Shown here piece after piece: positions 1-5,994 of a stretch of DNA of 19,722 nt. The stretch comes from Deltaproteobacteria bacterium. Lineage in GTDB: Bacteria; Desulfobacterota; Binatia; Binatales; Binataceae. How positions within the stretch are numbered: position 1 is the first letter of the stretch; each line of letters begins with the position of its first letter. Where the stretch lies: positions 1 to 19,722 of the forward strand of contig JAJXYM010000125.1 in NCBI GenBank assembly GCA_021780585.1, read 5' to 3'. The notes beneath the pieces are model-generated. The model saw only the letters and a list, made by a program, of their open reading frames with translations, had not been told where the DNA came from and ran no database searches. A program made the translations under genes and the position numbers.

Positions 1-71
1 AAACCGACGATCCGAATCAGGCGACGGTGAACCTGCCCTTTTACGGCATCGTTGGCGCGTTCAAGGGCTGA
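1..71 (+). CDS. 3' end of an unidentified CDS (5' end outside the window)
   Basis: The third frame is open from the window edge (first complete codon at base 3) and ends at TGA 69-71. Only 22 residues are visible, ending ...NLPFYGIVGAFKG. The mix of hydrophobic residues and the closing G-A-F-K-G look like a genuine protein C-terminus, and the stop is followed about 65 bases later by a terminator-like hairpin. This supports a real gene ending here. The other two frames give less protein-like peptides. The family cannot be named from so short a piece. Confidence 0.55.
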   Translation, partial: TDDPNQATVNLPFYGIVGAFKG

Positions 72-98
72 GCGGCGCGCGCCGGGAAGGAGCCGTCG

Positions 99-119
99 TT
101 CGCGGGCTTGACCCGCGAA
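99..119. repeat. perfect 8-bp hairpin, REP-like
   Basis: TTCGCGGG (99-106) and CCCGCGAA (112-119) are exact inverted complements around a CTTGA loop. The flanks (...GTCG / TCCACG...) resemble the dispersed palindromic repeats found between genes in many high-GC bacteria. No second full copy was seen in this window, so the repeat identity is inferred from the motif only. It lies between a stop codon and a separate terminator-like hairpin. Confidence 0.4.
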
Positions 120-139
120 TCCACGCTCGGGCGACCGCG

Positions 140-165
140 CGCGCCGAGACGGCGCGGGGCTTTTT
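140..165 (+). terminator. Rho-independent terminator after the truncated first gene
   Basis: CGCGCCG (140-146), loop AGA, CGGCGCG (150-156) form a 7-bp perfect GC stem, followed by GGGC and a run of five T (161-165). This is the classic stem plus U-tract layout. It probably ends transcription of the gene whose stop is at 71. It also argues that the next gene starts downstream of here and not at the earlier in-frame ATG at 108. Confidence 0.65.
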
Positions 166-257
166 CGCCGGCGGGCGGCCTTGATATCATTTTCGCACGA
201 TGGAGGGTCGCGCCGCCGCCGCCCCGAGCCGCGCCGGCGGGTGAAGCCCGAACTGAC

Positions 258-1142
258 GTGCCCGCGATCGTCTGGCGCAATCCGATTGCATACCTGCTGA
301 ACCGTCTGGTGCGGTTCGCCGCCGAGCTGTTGTCCAAACAGGTTACCGGCTACACGGTTCCATTTCCCAACGATTTGGCGCAGCTCGCCCGGCTGATCCG
401 CAAGGGCGACGTGTTGCTGGTCGAGGGCAATGAACGGATCAGCGAAGTAATCAAGTATCTGACGCAAAGCTCGTGGTCGCACGCGGCGCTGTACGTTGGC
501 GACGAGGCGGTGCGGCGCGATCCGTCGCTGCGGGAGAAATTCGGCGCGGACGCCGACCATCTGCTGGTCGAGGCGCTGGTCAACAACGGCGTGGTGCTGA
601 CGCCGCTGGCGAATTATCGCGAATTCAATATCCGGATTTGCCGGCCGTGGGGACTGACCGCGGCCGATCAGCGGGCGGTGGTCGACTACGCGCTGGACAA
701 CGTCGGCAAGCAATACGATTTGCGCAATCTGTTCGACCTTGCGCGCTATTTCCTGCCGGTGAGCATCGTGCCGGCGCGGCTGCGGCGCCAGGCGCTGGAG
801 TTCGGCAGCACCGATCCGACGCGGCTGATCTGTTCGAGTCTGATCGCGGAGAGTTTCGCGCGGGTGCGCTTTCCGATCGTGCCGCGGTTCGAGCCGCTGC
901 CGCCGGATTTCGCGCCGCCGCGGCCGCGCCCGAGTTTGCGCTTCGAGTGGTTGCGGGGACGAGCGGCGGCGCCGCCGGGGCTGATGCGGCGGGTGGCGTC
1001 GACGCTGATCACGCCGCGCGATTTCGATCTGTCGCCCTATTTCGCGATCGTCAAATTCAACGTCATCGAGGGCTCGCGCTTCGACTACCATAAGCTGCTG
1101 TGGATCGAGGACCAGCCGGAAACGGCCGAAAAAAGCGCGTGA
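258..1142 (+). CDS. YiiX-like permuted papain-fold (NlpC/P60-type) hydrolase
   Basis: Product of about 294 aa from GTG 258. The frame is open back to ATG 108, but that start precedes a terminator hairpin and would add a low-quality Arg/Pro/Ala stretch. GTG 258 gives a plausible N-terminus (VPAIVWRNPIAYLL) but lacks a clear ribosome site, so the start is uncertain. The circularly permuted papain-like signature is visible: G-D-V-L-L-V-E-G (50-57), the histidine block WSHAALYVGD (His75), an acidic residue in LLVEAL (Glu105), and the catalytic cysteine block LICSSLIAESF (Cys192). The order His before Cys is the permuted order. Family members hydrolyse amide or ester bonds in peptides or lipids; the substrate here is unknown. 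A hydrophobic N-terminal segment (about 9-25) could be a membrane contact. The gene is followed 89 bases later by a small unknown gene on the same strand. Confidence 0.75.
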   Translation: MPAIVWRNPIAYLLNRLVRFAAELLSKQVTGYTVPFPNDLAQLARLIRKGDVLLVEGNERISEVIKYLTQSSWSHAALYVGDEAVRRDPSLREKFGADADHLLVEALVNNGVVLTPLANYREFNIRICRPWGLTAADQRAVVDYALDNVGKQYDLRNLFDLARYFLPVSIVPARLRRQALEFGSTDPTRLICSSLIAESFARVRFPIVPRFEPLPPDFAPPRPRPSLRFEWLRGRAAAPPGLMRRVASTLITPRDFDLSPYFAIVKFNVIEGSRFDYHKLLWIEDQPETAEKSA

Positions 1143-1231
1143 ATCGCGGGTTGGAGCGGCGCGCGGATTGAGCTAACGTCAGGACGGCGCGCGCGCGTCG
1201 CGGGCGACCGTTGCGGGCGAAGGAGCGAGAT

Positions 1232-1513
1232 TTGGCACAGCAAGAGGAACATGGCGGCAACCGGCGCGAATCGCTGGAAAAGACCATCGCCAAGATACTG
1301 CATCGCTACTGTAATTTCGGCTGGGCCAATTACTATATTCCGGGCGAGAAGTTTCCGAGCCTGATCGAGGAGCTGGTGGAAGTGGCGAGTCCCGCCGGAC
1401 AGGCCGGCCATGAGGAGCTGGTGCGGTTTTTTCTGCGTACCCAGAAACTCGCCTCGGCGCAGGATCGGGCGGCGCGGCTCGAAGAGGAATTCGCCGTCTA
1501 TCGCAAGGGCTGA
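1232..1513 (+). CDS. conserved-looking hypothetical protein, 93 aa
   Basis: The start is TTG 1232, chosen because AAGGAG (1220-1225) lies 6 bases upstream, an ideal ribosome site. An in-frame TTG at 1211 has none. The protein is acidic/basic and probably mostly helical, with no signal peptide or membrane segment. Its most distinctive part is the central HRYCNFGWANYYIPGEKFP (about residues 25-43), with many aromatic residues and one cysteine. A charged C-terminal helix ends in RLEEEFAVYRKG. I do not recognise the family. It sits between the papain-like hydrolase and the rhodanese and could be co-transcribed with the former. Confidence 0.65.
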   Translation: MAQQEEHGGNRRESLEKTIAKILHRYCNFGWANYYIPGEKFPSLIEELVEVASPAGQAGHEELVRFFLRTQKLASAQDRAARLEEEFAVYRKG

Positions 1514-1619
1514 GCGGCCCGCTTTCCGGATCGCGCCGGACCCGCGCCTGGCGGAGCGGTCGCCGGCCGCGGCCGGAGCGGCAATCCGGCGCCGCGGCGA
1601 GCGTTGCGCGCGCCGCGCG

Positions 1620-1628
1620 TGCTAAAAT
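1620..1628 (+). promoter_or_regulatory. candidate extended -10 promoter for the rhodanese run
   Basis: TGCTAAAAT (1620-1628) matches an extended -10 element (TG-N-TANNAT) and lies just before the GAGGAA ribosome site (1637-1642) of the gene starting at 1651. No convincing -35 hexamer is seen at 16-18 bases upstream. The transcript leader would be only about 15 bases. The same word recurs before two other genes in the window. Confidence 0.35.
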
Positions 1629-1650
1629 CAAATCGCGAGGAAATCCCAAG

Positions 1651-2091
1651 ATGGCGATCAAGCAGGCCGAACCGCCGCAGGCGTATGACACGCTGCGGGC
1701 GAATCCGGGCGCGATCTATCTCGACGTGAGGACGGAGGCTGAATTCGCCGCCGGCCATCCGGAGGGCGCGCTCAACGTGCCGGTCGTGTTTATCAAGGGG
1801 CCGGGCCAGATGGAGCCGAATCCGGAATTCGCCGCGGTGGTCGAGCAGGCGATTCCGAAGGGCGTCAAACTGGTCGTCGGATGCCTGGCGGGCGGACGCT
1901 CGCAGCGCGCCTGCGAAATTCTCGAAGGGTGCGGCTACACCGACCTGACCAACGTGCGCGGCGGTTTCGGCGGCGCGCGCGACGCGGCAGGCGCGGTGGT
2001 GGTCCCGGGATGGCGCGACGCGGGCTTGCCGGTGAGCAAGGAACTTGGCGACCGCTGCTATTCCGCGCTGCGCGCGAAGGCGGGCCGCTGA
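1651..2091 (+). CDS. single-domain rhodanese-like sulfurtransferase
   Basis: Product of 146 aa, ATG start with GAGGAA 8 bases upstream. The rhodanese fold is recognisable from YLDVRTEAEFAAGHPEGALNVP (about 23-44), the active-site loop C-L-A-G-G-R-S (78-84) with catalytic Cys78 and Arg83, and the closing VRGGFGGARD. Such proteins accept a sulfane sulfur on the loop cysteine as a persulfide and pass it to acceptors such as thiols or cyanide. There is no signal peptide, so it is probably cytoplasmic. The stop overlaps the next start (TGATG, 2089-2093), so it is translationally coupled to the cobalamin adenosyltransferase. A metallo-beta-lactamase protein of the glyoxalase II/persulfide dioxygenase type follows that gene, which suggests a role in persulfide handling. 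The loop has six residues from Cys to Arg, as in thiosulfate or persulfide sulfurtransferases rather than Cdc25-type phosphatases. Confidence 0.85.
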   Translation: MAIKQAEPPQAYDTLRANPGAIYLDVRTEAEFAAGHPEGALNVPVVFIKGPGQMEPNPEFAAVVEQAIPKGVKLVVGCLAGGRSQRACEILEGCGYTDLTNVRGGFGGARDAAGAVVVPGWRDAGLPVSKELGDRCYSALRAKAGR

Positions 2092-2759
2092 TGGCGATAC
2101 GGCTGACGCGCATCTACACGCGCACGGGAGACAAGGGAACGACCGCGCTGGTCGGCGGCGAGCGCGTGGCCAAGGAGGGCGATCGGCTGGAGGCCTATGG
2201 CACGGTCGATGAGCTGAATTCGATCGTCGGAATCGTGCGCACCTATCTGCCGGACTATCGCGCGCGGCTGGGCGACGATTTCGACTGGTACGCCGGGATG
2301 CTGCGGCGGATTCAGAACGAGTTGTTCGACGTCGGCAGCGAGCTGGCGACCCCGGCCGCCGCCGAATATCCGGAGATGCATCACATGGGCGAGGGCGAGA
2401 TTGCGGCGCTCGAACATGAGATGGATCGGATGGAGCAGGCGCTGGAGCCGCTCAATTCGTTCACCCTGCCGGGCGGCGGCGTGCTCAATGCGTTCCTGCA
2501 TCAGGCGCGCACGGTCTGCCGGCGGGCGGAGCGGGTAGGATGGCGGCTGAATCGGACGGAGCCCCTCAATGAGCATCTGCTCAAGTACGTCAACCGCCTG
2601 AGCGACCATCTGTTCGTGCAGTCGCGATGGGTGGCGAAGCGGCTGGGCGAGGCGGAGTTCCTGTGGGATCGCGGGTTGCGGCTCGATCCGCGGGCGGCGC
2701 GCGCGGCGCGGCTGAAAGCGACGGGCGGCGGCGATTCCGGGGCGGGCGAGAAATCCTGA
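2091..2759 (+). CDS. PduO-type cob(I)alamin adenosyltransferase
   Basis: Product of 222 aa. ATG 2091 shares its A with the rhodanese stop (TGATG). The frame is open further upstream, but only inside the rhodanese gene. It transfers the 5'-deoxyadenosyl group of ATP to cob(I)alamin to make adenosylcobalamin. Signature blocks are all present: the N-terminal ATP loop TRTGDKGTTALVGG (10-23), GTVDELNSIVG (37-47), FTLPGGG (124-130), ARTVCRRAER (139-148) and VNRLSDHLFV (167-176), in the order usual for the PduO/MMAB family. Length is normal, with about 20 extra low-complexity residues at the C-terminus. No cobalamin riboswitch precedes the unit. Possible clients are adenosylcobalamin enzymes such as methylmalonyl-CoA mutase, which would fit the acyl-CoA carboxylase further along, but no mutase is in the window. 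Gene symbols pduO, cobO and mmaB are all used for relatives. Confidence 0.92.
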   Translation: MAIRLTRIYTRTGDKGTTALVGGERVAKEGDRLEAYGTVDELNSIVGIVRTYLPDYRARLGDDFDWYAGMLRRIQNELFDVGSELATPAAAEYPEMHHMGEGEIAALEHEMDRMEQALEPLNSFTLPGGGVLNAFLHQARTVCRRAERVGWRLNRTEPLNEHLLKYVNRLSDHLFVQSRWVAKRLGEAEFLWDRGLRLDPRAARAARLKATGGGDSGAGEKS

Positions 2760-2783
2760 GCGCGGCGGGGAGCGGTTATCGCG

Positions 2784-3476
2784 ATGGCGGAGAAGATTTA
2801 TCTGCGGCAGGCCCAGATCGGGCCGATGGCGAATTTCGTCTATCTGATCGGCGATCCGGCGACGCGCAAGGCGGCCGTGGTCGATCCGGCGTGGGACGTC
2901 GCCGCAATACTCAATCTGGCCGCGGCCGACGGCTACGAAATCGATCAGATCCTGATTACCCATTACCATCCGGACCATCTGGGCGGTTCGCTGATGGGCC
3001 ATAATATCCAGGGCGCGGCCGAGCTGATCGGGAAGATCAAGGCGAAGGCCTACGTCAACAAGGAAGAGGCCGAGGGCGTGCGCCGGGTCTCGGGATTGAG
3101 CGATTCGGACCTGGTCAAGGTCGCGGCCGGCGACACCTTCAAAATCGGCGGGCTGGAAGTGAAGTTTCTGCATACGCCCGGCCATACGCCGGGATCGCAA
3201 TGCTTTCTGGTCGAGGGCAACCTGATTTCAGGCGATACGCTGTTCGTAAATTCATGCGGACGGGTGGATTTGCCGGGGTCGGATCCCGAGGCGATGTACC
3301 ACAGCCTCAACCATACGCTGCGTAATCTCGACGACGCGACGGTGGTGTTTCCGGGCCATGCCTATTCGTCGGAGCCGCATACGACGATCGGCGATCAGAA
3401 GCGGCATAATATGTATATGCGGTTTCCGACGCTTGACGACTTCCTCGACGCGATGGGCTACAGCCGGCAGGAATAG
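2784..3476 (+). CDS. metallo-beta-lactamase-fold hydrolase (glyoxalase II / persulfide dioxygenase-like)
   Basis: Product of 230 aa from ATG 2784, with GGGGAG (2767-2772) upstream. It begins 24 bases after the adenosyltransferase stop, so it is likely the same transcript. Metal-binding residues are complete: the T-H-Y-H-P-D-H motif (His60, His62, Asp64, His65), His134 in HTPGHTPGS, Asp151 in SGDTLF and His192 in FPGHAYSS. The stretch SGDTLFVNSCGRVDLPGSD resembles the glyoxalase II / ETHE1 branch, where the Arg after Cys-Gly contacts glutathione-linked substrates. The protein could be a thioester hydrolase or, given the rhodanese two genes upstream, a persulfide dioxygenase. Sequence alone does not separate a two-metal hydrolase from a single-iron dioxygenase. 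It is cytoplasmic, with no signal peptide. Confidence 0.85.
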   Translation: MAEKIYLRQAQIGPMANFVYLIGDPATRKAAVVDPAWDVAAILNLAAADGYEIDQILITHYHPDHLGGSLMGHNIQGAAELIGKIKAKAYVNKEEAEGVRRVSGLSDSDLVKVAAGDTFKIGGLEVKFLHTPGHTPGSQCFLVEGNLISGDTLFVNSCGRVDLPGSDPEAMYHSLNHTLRNLDDATVVFPGHAYSSEPHTTIGDQKRHNMYMRFPTLDDFLDAMGYSRQE

Positions 3477-3486
3477 TGATTGCGCA

Positions 3487-3518
3487 GGCGTCACGCGCGG
3501 CGCGGTCCGAATGACGCC
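3487..3518. other. short inverted repeat between MBL gene and ligA
   Basis: GGCGTCA (3487-3493) and TGACGCC (3512-3518) are exact inverted complements around an 18-base GC-rich spacer. They lie in the 62-base gap between the metallo-beta-lactamase stop and the ligA start. There is no T-run, so it is a weak terminator or simply a chance dyad in GC-rich DNA. Confidence 0.2.
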
Positions 3519-3538
3519 GCCGCGGCCGTGGAACCGAT

Positions 3539-5563
3539 ATGGCGGAAAGAAGCGAAGGGCCGCGCGCGGAGGCTGAGCGGCTGCGCGAGCAAATCGATCG
3601 TCATAACCAGCTCTATTACGTTTTCGACCAGCCTGAAATTTCCGACGCCGAATACGACGCGCTGATGCGCCGGCTGGAGGCGCTCGAACGGGCGCATCCG
3701 GAATTGCGCACGCCCGATTCGCCGACGCAGCGGGTGGGCGCGGCGCCGAGCGAGAAGTTCGGCGTCGTGGTCCATCGGCGGCCGATGCTGTCGCTGGCGA
3801 ACGCGATGGACGCCGCGGAGATGGCCGAGTTCGACGCGCGGATCAAGCGGTTTCTCAAATCGGACGAGGAAATCGAGTACGTCGGCGAGGTCAAGCTCGA
3901 CGGCCTTGCGGTCGAGCTGGTGTACGAGGACGGACGGCTGGTGGTCGGTTCGACGCGCGGCGACGGCGTCAACGGCGAGGACGTGACCGCGAATATCCGG
4001 ACGATCCGCAGCATTCCGCTCCGGCTGATCAAACCGGCGCGGCGCGCGATGCCGAAATTGCTGGAGGTGCGCGGCGAAGTGATCTTTCCGCGGCGCGCGT
4101 TCGAACGGCTCAACGCCGAGCGGGTGCGGGCGGGCGAGGCGCCGTTTGCGAATCCGCGCAACGCGGCGGCCGGCTCGCTCCGGCAGCTCGATCCGAAAAT
4201 CACGGCGGCGCGGCCGTTGGACATCTTCGTGCACTCGCCGGGCGCGATGGAGGGGATCGAATTCGCCTCGCAATGGGATTTCCTGCAGGGCGTCAAGACG
4301 CTGGGGCTGAGAGTCAATCCGCTGTCGCGGCGATGCGCCGGGGGCGGCGCGGTGCTCGACTACTGGAACGAGCTGAGCGAACGGCGCCACGAGCTCGATT
4401 ACGAAGCCGACGGGATCGTGGCGAAAGTCGATTCGTTCGCGCTGCAGGAGCGGCTGGGCGAGGTTTCGCGATCGCCGCGCTGGGCGGTCGCGTACAAGTT
4501 CAAGGCGCAGCAGGCGGAGACGCGGGTGCGCGCGATCGAGGTGCAGGTCGGGCGCATCGGATCGCTGACGCCGGTGGCGAAGCTCGAGCCGGTGGCGCTC
4601 GCCGGAGTGACGATCTCGAACGCCTCGCTGCACAATCTCGACGAGATTCGGCGCAAGGATATCCGCGAACGCGACGCCGTTCTGATCGAGCGGGCGGGCG
4701 ACGTGATTCCCTACGTGGTGCGCGTGACCAAAAAGGGCCATCCGCGGGCCGACGAATTCACGATGCCGCGCAAATGTCCGGAATGCGGCGGCGCGATCGT
4801 CCATGAGGAGGGGGAAGTCGCCTACTTCTGCGTCAACGCGAACTGTCCGGCGCGGATGCGCGAGTCGATCCGGCATTTCGCGTCGAAGCTGGCGCTCGAT
4901 ATTGACGGCCTGGGCGACAAGATCGTCGCGCAACTGGTCGAGCGCGGGCTGGTCCGCGAACTTGACGATATCTACCGGCTGACGGCGGAGCAGGTCGCGG
5001 GACTGGAGCGGATGGCCGCGAAGAGCGCGGCCAATCTGATCGCCGCGATCGAACGCTCGCGCCATACCACGCTCGATCGCGTGATCAACGGCCTGGGGAT
5101 CCGGCACGTCGGGGAGCATACCGCGCGTCAGCTCGCGCTCCGCCTGCGCACGCTCGAGGCGTTGATGCGGGCAAGCGAGGAGGAGCTGCTGGCGGTGCGC
5201 GATATTGGCGGCGAGGTCGCGCGCAGTATCCGCGAGTATTTCGCCGAGCCGCGTAATCGGCGGGCGGTCGAACGGCTGGCGGCGATGCTCGAAATCGCGC
5301 CGGTGGCCGAGCCGGCCGCGGGGCGCGCGGCGCTGCGCGACAAGACTTTCGTGCTGACTGGCGCACTGGAAACGATGACGCGCGAGGCGGCGGAACAGCG
5401 GATCCTGGCGGCCGGCGGGCGGGTCACCGCGTCGGTCAGCCGCAAGACGGATTTCGTGGTCGCGGGCGCCGAACCGGGATCGAAACTGCGCAAGGCCGCC
5501 GAATTGGGCGTACGGACGCTCGACGAAGCGCAATTCCTCAAGCTGATCGAGGGCGAGGCGTGA
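3539..5563 (+). CDS. ligA: NAD+-dependent DNA ligase LigA
   Basis: Product of 674 aa, the usual LigA length. It seals nicks in duplex DNA during replication and repair, using NAD+ to adenylate itself. Domains in order are: Ia (about 1-70, with HNQLYYVFDQPEISDAEYD), adenylation domain with E-V-K-L-D-G (catalytic Lys119) and STRGDG (138-143), OB fold with VGRIGSLTPVAKLEPV (338-352), a four-cysteine zinc finger (Cys413, Cys416, Cys431, Cys436), helix-hairpin-helix repeats (about 450-580, including GLGIRHVGEHTA), and a C-terminal BRCT domain (about 598-674, DKTFVLTGAL). All parts are intact. The ATG at 3539 has only a weak ribosome site (GTGGA), but the N-terminus aligns with the family. The stop overlaps the acylphosphatase start by four bases. 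Confidence 0.97.
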   Translation: MAERSEGPRAEAERLREQIDRHNQLYYVFDQPEISDAEYDALMRRLEALERAHPELRTPDSPTQRVGAAPSEKFGVVVHRRPMLSLANAMDAAEMAEFDARIKRFLKSDEEIEYVGEVKLDGLAVELVYEDGRLVVGSTRGDGVNGEDVTANIRTIRSIPLRLIKPARRAMPKLLEVRGEVIFPRRAFERLNAERVRAGEAPFANPRNAAAGSLRQLDPKITAARPLDIFVHSPGAMEGIEFASQWDFLQGVKTLGLRVNPLSRRCAGGGAVLDYWNELSERRHELDYEADGIVAKVDSFALQERLGEVSRSPRWAVAYKFKAQQAETRVRAIEVQVGRIGSLTPVAKLEPVALAGVTISNASLHNLDEIRRKDIRERDAVLIERAGDVIPYVVRVTKKGHPRADEFTMPRKCPECGGAIVHEEGEVAYFCVNANCPARMRESIRHFASKLALDIDGLGDKIVAQLVERGLVRELDDIYRLTAEQVAGLERMAAKSAANLIAAIERSRHTTLDRVINGLGIRHVGEHTARQLALRLRTLEALMRASEEELLAVRDIGGEVARSIREYFAEPRNRRAVERLAAMLEIAPVAEPAAGRAALRDKTFVLTGALETMTREAAEQRILAAGGRVTASVSRKTDFVVAGAEPGSKLRKAAELGVRTLDEAQFLKLIEGEA

Positions 5564-5847
5564 CCGGCGGGGACGACGCGGCGCGGCTGCGGCTGATCGT
5601 CGCCGGGCGCGTCCAGGGCGTGTTCTTCCGCGCCTCCGCGCGCACACGGGCGCGATCGCTCGGCCTGCGCGGCTACGCGCGCAATCTCGAAGACGGCGCG
5701 GTCGAGATTGTCGCGGAGGGGCGGCGCGCGGATTTGCTGGCGCTGGCGCAATGGGCGCGAAGCGGACCGCCGGCGGCGCGGGTCGCGGAAGTGCGCGAGG
5801 AATGGGGCGGGAAAACCGGTGAATTCCGTGATTTTGCGGTGCGTTAG
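5560..5847 (+). CDS. acylphosphatase
   Basis: Product of 95 aa, beginning at GTG 5560, which overlaps the ligA stop in the GTGA arrangement and implies translational coupling. It hydrolyses carboxyl-phosphate bonds such as those of acetyl phosphate or 1,3-bisphosphoglycerate. The family signature is clear: G-R-V-Q-G-V-F-F-R (16-24) with catalytic Arg24, and GYARNLEDGAVEIVAEG with catalytic Asn42. It ends near the usual length. Coupling to a DNA ligase has no obvious functional logic and may only reflect shared expression. The common symbol is acyP. Confidence 0.92.
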   Translation: MTGGDDAARLRLIVAGRVQGVFFRASARTRARSLGLRGYARNLEDGAVEIVAEGRRADLLALAQWARSGPPAARVAEVREEWGGKTGEFRDFAVR

Positions 5848-5853
5848 AGAGCG

Positions 5854-5905
5854 TTGACGGGCGGGCGACGAATCCCTTTAACTTACCGGCGTCATTGGCT
5901 ATAGT
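5854..5905 (+). promoter_or_regulatory. candidate promoter region for korAB
   Basis: Two overlapping candidates are visible in the 147-base gap before korA. The first is TTGACG (5854-5859), a 17-base spacer, then TTTAAC (5877-5882). The second is a -10-like TATAGT (5900-5905) without a good -35. Both leave a leader of roughly 80-105 bases before the start at 5995. The gap is visibly less GC-rich than the surrounding genes. Which one is used cannot be decided by reading. Confidence 0.4.
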
Positions 5906-5994
5906 TTTCGATCGGCATCAGGAATATCGGTCCATCTACGCGCCGCGTCAAAGTGGCCGCGCGGATTGTCAGCGAATAAGGAGTATCGAAGGAA

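Noticed and set aside
108..257. N-terminal extension of the papain-like hydrolase from ATG 108
   Set aside because: It would run through a terminator hairpin with a T-run and encode an Arg/Pro-rich stretch unlike the family.
2000..2090. Cobalamin riboswitch expected before an adenosyltransferase
   Set aside because: The upstream DNA is the rhodanese coding region, and no B12-box-like segment was seen in the gap before the rhodanese gene either.
3491..5647. A 718-codon minus-strand frame opposite ligA
   Set aside because: Arg/Pro/Ala-rich shadow of an intact ligA reading frame; no domain is visible.
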